A stretch of 64,000 nucleotides of DNA from Peptococcaceae bacterium BRH_c4a (GCA_000961585.1 LADN01000096.1:1-64000), one strand, 5' to 3'. Counted from the stretch's first letter, positions 50,548-60,989 are shown. The notes: generated from the sequence alone by a model not told the origin. Translations and numbers: made by a program.

Positions 50548-52033
50548 CCGGCCCCTTAAGATATTGCTGTTGTCAGCTGAAGTCGTGCCCTTTGCAAAGA
50601 CGGGGGGGTTGGCCGATGTGGCAGGTTCCCTCCCCAAGGCCCTGGCAACGGTTGGAAATGACAATATGGGCAATGACGTGAGGGTGGCAATGCCGCACTA
50701 TAAAGGAGTGGAGGGAGGAAAATACCTTGTTGATTTTCCCGTGCATTTCGGAAACAGGGTGGAATCTGCCATAATCAGGGAGGCTTCCATCGAGGCCCAG
50801 TATAACGGGGAGCATAAAACAGTCCCGGTCTATATGGTTGACAACCACCACTACTTTTACAGGGACGGCATGTATATGTTTCCCGACGAGGCAGAGAGGT
50901 TTGCCTTTTTCTGCAGGGCCGTTCTGGAGATGCTTCCCCGTCTCAACTGGCAGCCGGATGTTATACACTGTAATGACTGGCAGAGCGGTCCCGTACCGTT
51001 TTTCCTCAAAAATATATACTGCAAGGATCCCTTTTACGGAAAAATATCAACGGTATTTACCATACACAACCTGCAATACCAGGGTAATTACCCCAAAGAT
51101 ACCCTGGGGGTACTGGGAGTGGGGGAAGAGTACTTCATTCCGGAAAGACTGGAGTTTTTCGGAACGGTCAGCTTCATGAAAATGGGGATTGTCTATGCCG
51201 ACATAATAAACACCGTCAGCCGTACATATGCCTCGGAAATACAGAGGCCTGACCTGGGCGAGAGGATGGACGGACTTCTTCGCAAGCGTTCACACGATTT
51301 GTACGGAATAGTGAACGGAATTAACTACCATGAATTCAATCCCAGGACTGATCACCGCATTCACCGCAATTATGACCGTGACAGTATAGAAAACAAAAAA
51401 GAAAACAAGTATGCTCTGCAGAAAGAGATTGGGCTCCCCGCCAAGGATGTGCCAACCGTAGGGCTGGTCTCCAGACTGGTGGATCAAAAGGGGTTTGATC
51501 TGATATCGGAAATTGCAGATGAGCTTATGCGCCTGGATATTCAAATTGTTCTACTGGGAACCGGCGACCCCTTTTACGAAAAAATGTTTTCACAGCTAAA
51601 GGATAAGTATCCTCAGAAAGTAGCCGCTCATATAGGGTATAACACCATACTGGCCCAAAGAATTTATGCCGGCGCAGATATGTTTTTAATGCCCTCAAGA
51701 TTCGAGCCCTGCGGACTGGGCCAGCTTATTGCCATGAGGTATGGAACCATCCCCATAGTAAGGGCCACCGGCGGGCTGGCGGACACTGTTCATGACTATA
51801 ACCCGGTGACGGGATCAGGCAACGGTTTTGTTTTCTCGGAATACAACGGCAGGGCGCTTTATCATGCCATCGCCAGAGCCCTTAAGGTATACCGCGATGA
51901 TCCCGGCCAGTGGACACGGCTGGTAAAAAACGCCATGGATCTTGATTTTTCCTGGGCAAAGTCCGGTGTTGAATACCTGCAGCTTTTCCAGGAGGCAATC
52001 AGCAGACGCCTGGAAAAGGCCAGAACCGCCTGA
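50540..52033 (+). CDS. glgA: Glycogen synthase, ADP-glucose type
   Basis: 498 residues, GT5. KTGGLADVAGSLPKAL at about 20-35 (KxGGL), DVIHCNDWQSGPV, VFTIHNLQYQG, YGIVNGINYHEFNP, GLVSRLVDQKGFDLI, and LMPSRFEPCGLGQLIAMRYG with the E-x7-E region. Elongates alpha-1,4-glucan from ADP-glucose. ATG at 50540 within the end of galT, ribosome site GGTGGAG. Confidence 0.95.
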   Translation: MFDRPLKILLLSAEVVPFAKTGGLADVAGSLPKALATVGNDNMGNDVRVAMPHYKGVEGGKYLVDFPVHFGNRVESAIIREASIEAQYNGEHKTVPVYMVDNHHYFYRDGMYMFPDEAERFAFFCRAVLEMLPRLNWQPDVIHCNDWQSGPVPFFLKNIYCKDPFYGKISTVFTIHNLQYQGNYPKDTLGVLGVGEEYFIPERLEFFGTVSFMKMGIVYADIINTVSRTYASEIQRPDLGERMDGLLRKRSHDLYGIVNGINYHEFNPRTDHRIHRNYDRDSIENKKENKYALQKEIGLPAKDVPTVGLVSRLVDQKGFDLISEIADELMRLDIQIVLLGTGDPFYEKMFSQLKDKYPQKVAAHIGYNTILAQRIYAGADMFLMPSRFEPCGLGQLIAMRYGTIPIVRATGGLADTVHDYNPVTGSGNGFVFSEYNGRALYHAIARALKVYRDDPGQWTRLVKNAMDLDFSWAKSGVEYLQLFQEAISRRLEKARTA

Positions 52034-52385
52034 CAAAACGGAATCTCCTTAATTTATTGTCGCCTGGTTCAGAGAATGTAAAGAATAATGGACAGGGACG
52101 GGGGAAGTGTAAGAGAATCGGGGAGCCGGCCGAGTATTGGTCGGCTTATTTGTTTATAGGGCATTTTATTTTCTGAAAAAAAAGGAGGCGACATATATCA
52201 CGAAAAAAAGGAAAATGCAATGCAGAAGTATAATATTAAGCTATTAGAATACCGGTACAGCTTTTGGGCCGGCACTGAAAAGACTGTTCTGGTGTGGTAC
52301 AATATTTGCATATTGCTGTATGCGGACCGGGTGAATTGCTTTGTAATTAACCAAAGGGTATCAGGAGTAATGAGGAGGAGTTTCT
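52034..52385. other. Intergenic region with glgA terminator, no gene seen
   Basis: AGCCGGCC-GAGTATT-GGTCGGCT followed by TATTTGTTTA at 52124-52155 looks like the galT-glgA terminator. An AAAGGAGGCGAC site at 52180-52192 is not followed by a start codon at proper distance. The acd promoter must lie in the last 150 bases; no strong consensus. Confidence 0.55.
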
Positions 52386-53525
52386 GTGATTTTCAAGCTT
52401 AGTGAAGAGAAGGAACTCTTGAGGAAAACTGTGCGTGATTTCGCAGAGTCAGAGATAGCTCCAAAGGCTGCAGAGATGGATGAAAAAGAAGAATATGATA
52501 TGTCTTTGTGGAGCAAAATGGCGGAAATGGGTCTGACAGGCATACCATACCCTGACGACTATGAAGGGGCGGGTATGGACAGCCTCAGCTATGCCATCGC
52601 TGTGGAGGAAATCAGCCGGGTATGCGCATCCAGCGGTGTGTTGATCTCGGCGCATACATCACTGTGCTCATGGCCCATATATGCGTTCGGCACTTTAGAG
52701 CAGAAGAAGAAATTTCTTGCGCCTCTTTGCAGTGGAGAGAAAATAGGAGCAATGGGACTGACTGAGTCCTCAGCCGGTTCCGATGCCGGATCTTTAAAAA
52801 CCACTGCGGCAAAAGAGGAGAATGAATATGTTTTAAACGGCGCCAAGATATTCATAACCAATGGATTCATGGCCGAAATAAACGTAATTTTCGCATGTAC
52901 CGATAAAAGCAAGGGCGCCAAAGGCATTTCCGCTTTTATAGTGGAAAAGGGCACCCCCGGGTTTAGTTTTGGCAAAAAAGAACATAAGCTGGGCATCAGG
53001 GCATCTTCAACCTACGAACTGGTATTTGAAAACTGCCGCATACCTGCGGAGAATTTACTGGGTGATGAAGGCCAGGGTTTTAAGATAGTTATGATGACCC
53101 TGGACGGAGGACGCATTGGAATCGCTTCCCAGGCCCTTGGCATAGCCCAGGGCGCATATGAGCAGGCGTTAAATTACAGTAAAATAAGGGAGCAGTTTGG
53201 AAAGCCCATTTCTGCTAACCAGGGTCTGCAGTGGATGCTGGCCGACATGGCCACACAGATAGAAGCCGCCCGGCTGCTGATATATCAGGCTGCATATCTG
53301 AAAGACACAAAACAGCCTTATTCAAAACAGGCCGCCATGGCCAAGCTGTTTGCATCAGAGACTGCAATGGCGGTAACAACCAAGGCGGTGCAGGTGTTTG
53401 GAGGTTACGGCTATACCAGGGAGTACCCGGTGGAAAGAATGATGCGTGATGCGAAAATTACAGAAATATACGAAGGAACCAGTGAGGTTATGCGTATGGT
53501 TATTGCGGCAAACATACTGAAGTGA
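52386..53525 (+). CDS. Acyl-CoA dehydrogenase (probably butyryl-CoA)
   Basis: 379 residues, close to clostridial Bcd: [74 protein letters not shown] and catalytic Glu in [11 protein letters not shown]. Interconverts butyryl-CoA and crotonyl-CoA, exchanging electrons with the ETF encoded next. GTG start with GAGGAGG upstream. First gene of acd-etfB-etfA-HdrD-like-thl-hbd-crt. Confidence 0.93.
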   Translation: MIFKLSEEKELLRKTVRDFAESEIAPKAAEMDEKEEYDMSLWSKMAEMGLTGIPYPDDYEGAGMDSLSYAIAVEEISRVCASSGVLISAHTSLCSWPIYAFGTLEQKKKFLAPLCSGEKIGAMGLTESSAGSDAGSLKTTAAKEENEYVLNGAKIFITNGFMAEINVIFACTDKSKGAKGISAFIVEKGTPGFSFGKKEHKLGIRASSTYELVFENCRIPAENLLGDEGQGFKIVMMTLDGGRIGIASQALGIAQGAYEQALNYSKIREQFGKPISANQGLQWMLADMATQIEAARLLIYQAAYLKDTKQPYSKQAAMAKLFASETAMAVTTKAVQVFGGYGYTREYPVERMMRDAKITEIYEGTSEVMRMVIAANILK

Positions 53526-53620
53526 AAATGTCGGAGATCATCAATTATTTGGCAACCTATGTTGCCGAAGGTAAAAATATATTCAGTTAGTAAAGTAGTT
53601 TACAAAGGAGGAGGAGCAGT

Positions 53621-54391
53621 ATGAAAATCGTTGTTTGCATGAAGCAAACCTTTGACACCGAGGCCAAGATAGCCATTGACGCCAATGGCAATATCAACAA
53701 GTCGGGTGTCAGCCTGATCATGAATCCCTACGATGAATTTGCCGTGGAGGAAGCCCTGAGGATTAAGGAGAAATCCGGCGGAGACGTCACCGTGGTTTCC
53801 GTGGGCGGGCCGGAAGTTCAGGACGCCCTGCGCCAGGCTCTGGCCATGGGCGCAGACAAGGCGGTAATGGTTGATCCCGGTATGGAGGAAGTTGATGAAT
53901 TTACCACCGCTTCCATTCTTGCCAAGGCTATTTCAGGGATGGAATACGATATTATACTGGGTGGCATGAGGGCTATTGATGACGGTTCTGCCCAGGTGGC
54001 CGGCCGTGTCGCCGAAATTCTGGGTGTGCCGGTGGTTAACATGGTTGTGAAACTGGAGATTGCCGATGGTAAGGCAGTGGCCACCAACGAAATAGAAGGC
54101 GGGAGCCAGACTGTTGAAGTGGCCCTGCCGGCGGTATTTACCGCTCAAAAGGGACTGAACGAGCCCCGCTACCCCTCGATGAAGGGTATCATGCAGGCCA
54201 AGAAGAAGCCCATGGAGAAAAAAGTTCTGGGTGATCTGGGTCTGGATGCCGGACAGGTTGCCGCTAAGGTTAAAGCAGTAAGTTACTTCCTGCCCTCAGC
54301 AAGGGCTGCCGGAAAGATTGTGCCCGGCGAGCCGGCGGATGCAGCCCGCGACCTTGTCAAGGCTCTGCGGGAAGAGGCAAAAATTATTTAA
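53621..54391 (+). CDS. etfB: Electron transfer flavoprotein beta subunit
   Basis: 256 residues. KIVVCMKQTFDTEAKIAIDA, NPYDEFAVEEALRIKE, ILGGMRAIDDGSAQVAGRVA and EVALPAVFTAQKGLNEPRYP are EtfB hallmarks. The length and segments match clostridial EtfB; whether it binds FAD and bifurcates cannot be settled by eye. ATG with AAAGGAGGAGG. Confidence 0.95.
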   Translation: MKIVVCMKQTFDTEAKIAIDANGNINKSGVSLIMNPYDEFAVEEALRIKEKSGGDVTVVSVGGPEVQDALRQALAMGADKAVMVDPGMEEVDEFTTASILAKAISGMEYDIILGGMRAIDDGSAQVAGRVAEILGVPVVNMVVKLEIADGKAVATNEIEGGSQTVEVALPAVFTAQKGLNEPRYPSMKGIMQAKKKPMEKKVLGDLGLDAGQVAAKVKAVSYFLPSARAAGKIVPGEPADAARDLVKALREEAKII

Positions 54392-54423
54392 TTTAATAAC
54401 TGTAGATAGGAGGGTTAAGGAAT

Positions 54424-55404
54424 ATGGCAAAAGGAATTTGGGTTTACGCAGAACAGCGTGACGGAAAAATTAAAAAAGTAACCTATGAACTCCTCAGCGC
54501 CGGTCGTAAGGTGGCTGACAGCCTGGGTGAAGAACTCTGCGCGGTGCTGCCGGGCAAGGGTGTTGCCGGATTGGCCGCCGCCCTTGGAGAATATGGGGCA
54601 GATAAAGTGTTTGTGCTGGAAAGCGATGCCCTTGAAAATTACACCACAGATGGCTATGCCAATGCCGTTGCCGATCTGGCAAAACAGAACAGCCCCACCG
54701 CCATTCTTCTGGGATGCACTGTTACCGGCCGTGACCTGGCCGCCCAGGTTGCCCAGAAATTGGGCACAGGCCTTATGACCGACTGTGTTGAAATGGCCCT
54801 GGAAGACGGGCAACTGGTATTCACCCGGCCAATTTATGCGGGAAAAGCCTTTGTCAAGGCCTCCTGCCCTGAGGCCCGCCCGGTAATGGCTACCATACGT
54901 CCCAATGTGCTGGCCATAGAGGGCGCTCAGCCCGGACGCAGCGCCGAGGTTGTCAGCGCCGCCGCCAGTGCGGGGGATATCCGCCAGGCTGTAAAAGATA
55001 TTGTGCTGCAAATCAGCAGCAGGCCGGAACTCACCGAGGCCGATATAATTGTTTCTGGCGGTCGCGGCATGAAAGGTCCGGAAAACTTCAGTCTGTTGGA
55101 GGAACTGGCCGATGTAATAGGCGCGGCAGTGGGGGCCTCCAGGGCTGCGGTGGACGCCGGCTGGAAAGCGCACAGCTTCCAGGTTGGACAAACCGGAAAA
55201 ACCGTGTCTCCGGTTATGTATATTGCCTGCGGAATATCAGGTGCCATCCAGCACTTGGCAGGAATGAGTTCTTCAAAATGCATTGTGGCTGTAAACAAGG
55301 ATCCCGAGGCCAACATCTTCAAGGTTGCGGATTACGGAATAGTGGGAGATCTGTTCGAGGTGGTCCCCCTGTTGAAAGAAGAATTTAAGAAAATTATGGC
55401 GTAA
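54424..55404 (+). CDS. etfA: Electron transfer flavoprotein alpha subunit
   Basis: 326 residues. C-terminal FAD domain is clear: IIVSGGRGMKGPENFSLLEE, GAAVGASRAAVDAGW, QVGQTGKTVSPVMYIACGIS and VNKDPEANIFKVADYGIVGD. Partner of EtfB 32 bases upstream. No ferredoxin domain at the N-terminus, in contrast to some clostridial EtfA. Confidence 0.95.
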   Translation: MAKGIWVYAEQRDGKIKKVTYELLSAGRKVADSLGEELCAVLPGKGVAGLAAALGEYGADKVFVLESDALENYTTDGYANAVADLAKQNSPTAILLGCTVTGRDLAAQVAQKLGTGLMTDCVEMALEDGQLVFTRPIYAGKAFVKASCPEARPVMATIRPNVLAIEGAQPGRSAEVVSAAASAGDIRQAVKDIVLQISSRPELTEADIIVSGGRGMKGPENFSLLEELADVIGAAVGASRAAVDAGWKAHSFQVGQTGKTVSPVMYIACGISGAIQHLAGMSSSKCIVAVNKDPEANIFKVADYGIVGDLFEVVPLLKEEFKKIMA

Positions 55405-55550
55405 ATAGTAAGGCGGCCCTTTCTTCAACGGGGAGGGTTGCCGTTTCAATTTTGCCAATAATTAAGCTGATGCAAAAATGCATGGTGCCTTGCAAAACTG
55501 CATTGTGACTGTTGGATAGCGGGCGGATTACTGGATGAGGAGGATTATTA

Positions 55551-56705
55551 ATGTCCGATCTTATGATTTTTGATGAGGTACGGGACGTCATTGTGGCCAG
55601 CGGCGGCGAAGAAATACAGATGTGCATGCAGTGCGGACTTTGTTCGGGTTCCTGCCCGTGGGGCAGGATGGAGGAAAAATCCGAGTTCAATATCCGGGCT
55701 ATGTTTCACATGGGCAGACTGGGGTATGACGGATACGAATCGGACGATGTTCTGTTTGCCTGCACCACCTGTAACCAGTGCGCTGTGAAATGCCCCAGGG
55801 GTATAAAAATACCCAATGTGGTAAGGTCAATTCGCAGCGTTATAGCCGAGACAGGGGGAATACCCAAAAACCTGAAAGCAGTGCTGGGAAGCATTAACAG
55901 CCAGGGAAATCCCTGGTCCCAGGAGAAAGATGAGAGGGTAGCTTGGACAAAGGGGTGTGATGTTCCCCAGTTTACACCGGAGACTGAATACCTGCTGTAT
56001 GTTTGCTGTACCTCGGCCTATGATGGCAGAAGCCAGAAGGTTGCCAGGGCCATTGCGGATTTATTGAAGGCTGCGGGGGTAAGCTTCGGTATTATAGGAA
56101 ATGAGGAAAAATGCTGCGGTGAGTCGGTGCGTAAAATAGGCGCCGAGGAAGAGTTTGGAAAGCTGGCCGAATACAATATCAATCTTTTTAATAACAAGGG
56201 TGTCAAAAAGATAATTACGACCTCTCCTCATTGCCTGTATACCTTTAAGAATGAATATCCCGAGTTGGGTGCGGAATTTGAGGTCATTCATTATACCGAG
56301 CTGCTGCAGAACCTGATGGCCGGGGGAAAATTAAAAATTTCAAAGCCAATGCCCAGGAAAGTAATCTATCATGAACCCTGTTACCTTGGTAGACACAGCC
56401 GTGTTTTCGATGCTCCCAGGGAATTGATCAATGCTGTGCCAGAAATTGACGCATTAGAATTTGAAGGCAACAAGGATTACAGTTTGTGCTGCAGCGGCGG
56501 GGGCGCCAGGATATGGATGGAAACCAAGGCGGGCCAGCGCTTTTCGGACGTGAAGGTAAAAGAGGCCTCCCAGGCCGGGGCCGAGGTAATTGCCACCGCC
56601 TGTCCATACTGTATAGTAATGCTGGAAGACAGTCTGAAAAACCAGAATAAAGATGAAGAAATGTCGGTAAAGGATATCAGTGAAATACTGAAAGAAAGTC
56701 TGTAA
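55551..56705 (+). CDS. HdrD-like (Fe-S)-binding protein linked to ETF
   Basis: 384 residues. Two ferredoxin-type motifs CMQCGLCSGSCP at about 25-36 and CTTCNQCAVKCP at about 67-78, then two CCG domains (KCCGESVRKIG, HEPCYLGRHSR, LCCSGGGARIWME, CPYCIVML). No membrane helix, whereas the ETF-quinone oxidoreductases of syntrophs carry a NarI-like membrane part. It may pass electrons between EtfAB and a soluble or membrane acceptor, or reduce a disulfide. ATG with GAGGAGG. Confidence 0.85.
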   Translation: MSDLMIFDEVRDVIVASGGEEIQMCMQCGLCSGSCPWGRMEEKSEFNIRAMFHMGRLGYDGYESDDVLFACTTCNQCAVKCPRGIKIPNVVRSIRSVIAETGGIPKNLKAVLGSINSQGNPWSQEKDERVAWTKGCDVPQFTPETEYLLYVCCTSAYDGRSQKVARAIADLLKAAGVSFGIIGNEEKCCGESVRKIGAEEEFGKLAEYNINLFNNKGVKKIITTSPHCLYTFKNEYPELGAEFEVIHYTELLQNLMAGGKLKISKPMPRKVIYHEPCYLGRHSRVFDAPRELINAVPEIDALEFEGNKDYSLCCSGGGARIWMETKAGQRFSDVKVKEASQAGAEVIATACPYCIVMLEDSLKNQNKDEEMSVKDISEILKESL

Positions 56706-56912
56706 ATAGGACGTTACAGTTTGCCACAGGCCACTGACAATATTGTGGCATGTTTTTTGCGGTGGTATAACGGGATGAATATTACTGAACTCAAGCCAAG
56801 TTAAAAAAATGTATGGGTCCAGAGCTATAAAAATATTTTATAAATATTTGGTATAGCCCTGGGCTTGTTTATATTTAAATAAATCCTAAATGTCTATGAA
56901 GGGAAGAGTGTA

Positions 56913-58097
56913 ATGAGAGAAGCGGTAATCGTCAGCTCTGTAAGGACTGCCGTGGGGAAATTCGGCGGCGCACTGAATGGAACTCCGGCAGTGGAATTGG
57001 GCGCCCTGACCATCAAGGAGGCCATTACCAGAGCTGGTATCGATGGCGGTCTGGTGGACGAGGTAATAATGGGAAATGTTCTGCAGGCCGGACTGGGTCA
57101 GAACCCGGCCAGACAGGCCGCCGTAAAAGCCGGATTACCCCAGGAAGTCCCTGCCTGGACCCTGAACCTGGTATGCGGTTCCGGACTCAAAACAGTGGGA
57201 CTGGCCGCCCAGCAAATCTGGTCCGGAGATGCCGACATAGTGGTTGCCGGCGGGATGGAAAACATGTCCATAGCCCCGTATGTTCTTGACAAGGCCCGAT
57301 GGGGAATGAGGATGGGTGACGGTAAAATTGTTGACGCCATGATTAAGGACGGGCTGTGGTGCGCTTTTAACGATATACATATGGGCATCACCGCAGAAAA
57401 TGTAGCAGAACAACACGGCATCAGCAGGGAGGACCAGGACCGTTTTTCGGTCTCCAGCCAGGAAAAGGCCGTCGCCGCCATTGATTCCGGAAGGTTTAAG
57501 GATGAGATAGTGCCGGTGTTAATTTCCCAGAAGAAAGGCGACCCTGTGGTGTTTGACACAGATGAGTTTCCCCGCCGGGGAACCACCTTCGAGTCACTTT
57601 CAAAACTACCTCCGGCCTTCAAAAAAGGTGGAACGGTAACTGCCGGGAATGCTTCAGGGATTAACGACGGGGCGGCGGCCTTTGTGGTTATGTCGGCGGA
57701 TAAGGCCAGGGAACTGGGGTTAAAGCCTTTGTTTGTGGTCAGGTCCACCGCCACCGCCGGGCTGGACCCTGCATATATGGGACTGGGTCCCATTCCATCC
57801 AGCCGGAAGGCGCTGAAGAAGGCCGGGCTTACCGTTTCCGACATTGATTTGTTCGAGGCCAATGAGGCCTTTGCGGCCCAGGCCTGCGCCGTTGTCAAAG
57901 AGTTGGAGCTGCCTGTGGAAAAGGTTAATGTCAATGGGGGAGCCGTGGCCATCGGGCATCCCATCGGCGCCAGCGGAGCAAGGATACTGGTTACACTGCT
58001 CGGTGAAATGAAAAAACGGGGAAGTGTTTATGGGCTGGCCACCCTCTGCATAGGCGGAGGTCAGGGAACGGCAATGGTGGTTGAAAACATTAAATAA
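56913..58097 (+). CDS. Acetyl-CoA C-acetyltransferase (thiolase)
   Basis: 394 residues. Nucleophile Cys88 in [43 protein letters not shown] (His) and [10 protein letters not shown] (second Cys). Condenses or cleaves acetoacetyl-CoA. ATG with GAAGGGAG upstream, 207 bases after the HdrD-like gene, so it may have its own promoter. Confidence 0.94.
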   Translation: MREAVIVSSVRTAVGKFGGALNGTPAVELGALTIKEAITRAGIDGGLVDEVIMGNVLQAGLGQNPARQAAVKAGLPQEVPAWTLNLVCGSGLKTVGLAAQQIWSGDADIVVAGGMENMSIAPYVLDKARWGMRMGDGKIVDAMIKDGLWCAFNDIHMGITAENVAEQHGISREDQDRFSVSSQEKAVAAIDSGRFKDEIVPVLISQKKGDPVVFDTDEFPRRGTTFESLSKLPPAFKKGGTVTAGNASGINDGAAAFVVMSADKARELGLKPLFVVRSTATAGLDPAYMGLGPIPSSRKALKKAGLTVSDIDLFEANEAFAAQACAVVKELELPVEKVNVNGGAVAIGHPIGASGARILVTLLGEMKKRGSVYGLATLCIGGGQGTAMVVENIK

Positions 58098-58115
58098 TTA
58101 AAGGGAGTGTAAGCT

Positions 58116-58964
58116 ATGGAAATCAAAAAAATAATGGTTATCGGGGCCGGGCAGATGGGATCGGGAATTGCCCAGGTATCGGCTGTGGCCGGATACAGCG
58201 TGGTTCTGAATGATTTAAATGACGGATTTGTCAACAAAGGTCTGGGGATCATCCAAAAGAACCTGGAAAAGGACATGAATAAAGGGAGAATTACCGAGGG
58301 GCAAAAGGCTGAAATATTGGCCCGTTTAACTCCTTCAACCTCTCTTTCGGATGCCTCGGACTGCGATTTGGTGATCGAGGCGGCCATAGAGAATATGAGC
58401 ATAAAGTCAAAGATTTTCGGAGAGCTTGACAGTATTTGCCCGTCCCATTCCATACTGGCCTCCAACACCTCATCTCTTCCCATAACCGAAATAGCGGCCA
58501 GCACCAAGAGGCCGGAGAAGGTTATCGGAATGCACTTCATGAACCCGGTGCCGGTAATGAAGCTGGTGGAAGTAATAAGAGGGCTGGCCACTTCCGACGA
58601 AACCTACGGGGCCATACGGGAAGCCAGTGAGAAGATGGGCAAGATAGCGGTGGAGGTCAATGACGCCCCCGGATTTGTTTCCAACAGAGTTCTCCTGCCC
58701 ATGATAAATGAGGCCATTTACTGTGTTTACGAGGGGGTAGCCACTCCCGAAGCGGTGGATCAGGTGATGAAATTGGGTATGAATCACCCCATGGGTCCTC
58801 TGGCACTGGCTGATTTAATTGGGCTTGACACCTGCCTTTATATTATGGAGGTGCTGCACAAGGGTCTGGGAGACAGCAAATACAGGCCGTGCCCTCTTTT
58901 GCGCAAATATGTGGCGGCGGGCTGGCTGGGCAGAAAAACCGGACGTGGTTTTTATGTGTATTAA
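58116..58964 (+). CDS. hbd: 3-hydroxybutyryl-CoA dehydrogenase
   Basis: 282 residues. NAD-binding [20 protein letters not shown] at the N-terminus, [32 protein letters not shown] (catalytic His), [20 protein letters not shown]. Interconverts acetoacetyl-CoA and 3-hydroxybutyryl-CoA. 18 bases after the thiolase gene. ATG with AAAGGGAG. Confidence 0.95.
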   Translation: MEIKKIMVIGAGQMGSGIAQVSAVAGYSVVLNDLNDGFVNKGLGIIQKNLEKDMNKGRITEGQKAEILARLTPSTSLSDASDCDLVIEAAIENMSIKSKIFGELDSICPSHSILASNTSSLPITEIAASTKRPEKVIGMHFMNPVPVMKLVEVIRGLATSDETYGAIREASEKMGKIAVEVNDAPGFVSNRVLLPMINEAIYCVYEGVATPEAVDQVMKLGMNHPMGPLALADLIGLDTCLYIMEVLHKGLGDSKYRPCPLLRKYVAAGWLGRKTGRGFYVY

Positions 58965-58988
58965 TATAAAGATATAGGGGGTATCACC

Positions 58989-59771
58989 GTGGTCTATGAA
59001 AATATTCTCCTGGAACGGGAGGAAAACATAGCTGTAATTACCATTAACCGGCCAAAGGTATTAAACGCTTTAAACGCCGAGGTTTTAAAGGAACTTGACG
59101 CAATGTTTGATGAATTGGAAAATGATGATCAGGTAAGGGCCGTGATCATTACCGGATCAGGTGACAAAGCTTTTGTGGCCGGGGCTGACATAGCTTTTAT
59201 GAGTAAGCTTGCTCCCATGGAGGCTGTAAAATTTGCCCGTATCGGACAAAAGGTTTTCAGCAAGATAGAAAACCTCTCCAAACCGGTAATAGCCGCCATT
59301 AACGGTTTTGCCCTGGGCGGCGGCAATGAGCTGGCCATGGCCTGTGACATCAGGGTGGCTTCGGAAAAAGCCAGGATAGGACAGCCCGAGGTGCAGTTGG
59401 GTCTCATCGCCGGATTTGGCGGAACCCAGAGGCTTACCAGGTTGGTGAATCCCGGCCTGGCAAAGGAAATACTTTATACAGCCGACCAGTATGATGCCCA
59501 GTCCGCCTGTAAAATGGGACTTGTTAATCACGTGGTTCCGTCTGAAGAACTGCTGAACTTTTGCAAGGCTATGGCAAAAAGAATTGCCTCCCGGGGGCCG
59601 GTGGCCGTAAAGCTGACCAAGGAAGCCATCAACACAGGGCTGGAAATGGATCTGGAAAAGTCCTTTGCCGTCGAGGCCGACCTGTTCGGGCTGGTATTTA
59701 CCACCGAGGACCGTAAGGAAGGTATGGGAGCCTTCCTTGAAAAGAGAAAGCCGTCTTTTAACAACAAATAG
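58989..59771 (+). CDS. crt: Enoyl-CoA hydratase (crotonase)
   Basis: 260 residues. GDKAFVAGADIAFMSKL, NGFALGGGNELAMACDIRVA, QPEVQLGLIAGFGGTQRL (Glu pair of the active site) and KEAINTGLEMDL. Hydrates crotonyl-CoA to 3-hydroxybutyryl-CoA. GTG start with GGGGGTATCAC upstream, 24 bases after hbd. Last gene of the cluster. Confidence 0.94.
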   Translation: MVYENILLEREENIAVITINRPKVLNALNAEVLKELDAMFDELENDDQVRAVIITGSGDKAFVAGADIAFMSKLAPMEAVKFARIGQKVFSKIENLSKPVIAAINGFALGGGNELAMACDIRVASEKARIGQPEVQLGLIAGFGGTQRLTRLVNPGLAKEILYTADQYDAQSACKMGLVNHVVPSEELLNFCKAMAKRIASRGPVAVKLTKEAINTGLEMDLEKSFAVEADLFGLVFTTEDRKEGMGAFLEKRKPSFNNK

Positions 59772-59782
59772 TATTTCTTTAG

Positions 59783-60000
59783 AGGGGCAGGCGCAAAGAG
59801 ACCTGCCCCTTATAGCAGTCAGCCATCAGCCATCAGTTCTCAGCTCTCAACTCTCAGCTATGAGAACTCAGAACTCAGAATAATCAGCAGTAATATCAGC
59901 TTCCATCCTCCTCGGTGGCCGCTTTTTTGCGGCACGGATGGCTGACTGCTGACTACTGAAAGCTGATTGCTAGCCGCCCATTATGGGTTAATAGACGGGG
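59783..60000. repeat. crt terminator-like stem and degenerate heptad repeats
   Basis: AGGGGCAGG-CGCAAAGAGA-CCTGCCCCT at 59783-59810 without a T run. Then CAGTCAGCCATCAGCCATCA, CTCAGCTCTCAACTCTCAGC and GAACTCAGAACTCAGAATAA: 7-base steps of changing sequence. A related run near 59939-59970 (GGCTGACTGCTGACTACTGA) is in reverse sense and ends at a short GCCGCCCA stem. Confidence 0.6.
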
Positions 60001-60023
60001 CATAATAGTATCAGGTGATAATT

Positions 60024-60167
60024 ATGCAATCAAAAAATGGTAACTGCAGACACTGCAAGCAGCCAGTTGTCGGAGGGGCTGAATCTTTAAATCCGGGACA
60101 TCCTGTCTGCCACCGGTGCCATATAAAACTGTTAAGTCACGGTTACAAGAAGGGGAGGCATTCTTAA
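60024..60167 (+). CDS. Small zinc-finger-like protein
   Basis: 47 residues, ATG with AGGTGAT upstream. CRHC near residue 8 and CHRCH near residue 31 form a two-knuckle Cys4 site (CxxC-x19-CxxC), followed by a basic tail (LLSHGYKKGRHS). Reminiscent of small treble-clef or ribbon proteins of Firmicutes; no family name claimed. Confidence 0.55.
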   Translation: MQSKNGNCRHCKQPVVGGAESLNPGHPVCHRCHIKLLSHGYKKGRHS

Positions 60168-60243
60168 GGAGTGGTAAAAAGTCTGGATTCCTTTCGGAGC
60201 TAAGATGTGTTATTTTGAAATATAAAAAAGACGGTGGAATGTG

Positions 60244-60651
60244 ATGAATACCTATATTGTTACGGCGGCTGTAATAACTGACCAGGACCGGGTGCTGATT
60301 ACCCAGAGAAAGAAAAATTCAAATCAGGGGCTTAAATGGGAGTTTCCGGGTGGTAAAATGGAGGAGGGGGAAGATCCAGAGGGCTGTTTGATAAGAGAGA
60401 TTAAAGAAGAGCTTGATATCGACATTGCGGTACAGGACATATTCAAGGTTGTCATGCACAGGTACGGGGACAGAAATATACTTTTACTGGCTTACCTTTG
60501 CAGTCATGCCGGGGGTGATCCGGCGCCCCTGGAATGTAACAATATTGCCTGGGTTCCGGTAAAAAGGCTGATGGACTTTGATCTGGCGGCGGCCGATGTG
60601 CCTGTTGCTGCAAAATTGCAGGAGGTAAGCGATAATGCAAAAGGAACTTAA
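60244..60651 (+). CDS. MutT-type NUDIX hydrolase
   Basis: 135 residues. YIVTAAVITDQDRVLITQRK, then LKWEFPGGKMEEGEDPEGCL and IREIKEELDIDIAV complete the Nudix box. Probable (d)NTP pyrophosphatase, 8-oxo-dGTPase-like. Start ATG 60244 or GTG 60241 (GGTGGAATG upstream). Overlaps the next ORF by 17 bases. Confidence 0.88.
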   Translation: MNTYIVTAAVITDQDRVLITQRKKNSNQGLKWEFPGGKMEEGEDPEGCLIREIKEELDIDIAVQDIFKVVMHRYGDRNILLLAYLCSHAGGDPAPLECNNIAWVPVKRLMDFDLAAADVPVAAKLQEVSDNAKGT

Positions 60652-60961
60652 GGTGAGCCCTACATTTGATCAGTTTAAACAATTTCTAAGGGAAGCTGTC
60701 ATAGAGGTAACCGGGACTGATGTGAAGGATAACGGCAGGTGGCTGGAAATAGGGGATGAGGAAAAAAGGGCGGACATATTGCAGGTGTTGAAAGGCTCAC
60801 TGGATAGGGAGTACGGAGTGGAACTGCTGTTGCCGGCCAATATTGAGATGGCGGACACATTTTTTGAAAGTGTGGCTACGCAGCTCCACCATGTATTCAA
60901 CACAACGTACCTAATGGAGAGAATTAATCACAAAATAATGAAACGCAGATACACGTGCTGA
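60635..60961 (+). CDS. Hypothetical protein, 108 residues
   Basis: ATG at 60635 with CAGGAGGTAAG upstream, inside the end of the NUDIX gene, so coupled to it. Mixed alpha/beta with no cysteine except the last residue. FDQFKQFLREAVIEVTGTDV and WLEIGDEEKRADILQVLKGS are prominent. No family recognised. Confidence 0.6.
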   Translation: MQKELKVSPTFDQFKQFLREAVIEVTGTDVKDNGRWLEIGDEEKRADILQVLKGSLDREYGVELLLPANIEMADTFFESVATQLHHVFNTTYLMERINHKIMKRRYTC

Positions 60962-60989
60962 GATAAGGGTGTTATTGTTTTTTTATTTT

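Noticed and set aside
52220-52402. 60-residue ORF upstream of the acyl-CoA dehydrogenase
   Set aside because: No ribosome site at its start, aromatic-rich AT-type composition, and it overlaps the acd ribosome site and start.
57098-57964. Minus-strand ORF of 288 codons opposite the thiolase
   Set aside because: Shadow frame of a well-conserved thiolase gene; low-complexity Ser/Pro/Ala composition.
59815-59990. CRISPR-like direct repeats near 59.8 kb
   Set aside because: The steps are only 7 bases long and there are no spacers; it is a degenerate heptad run.
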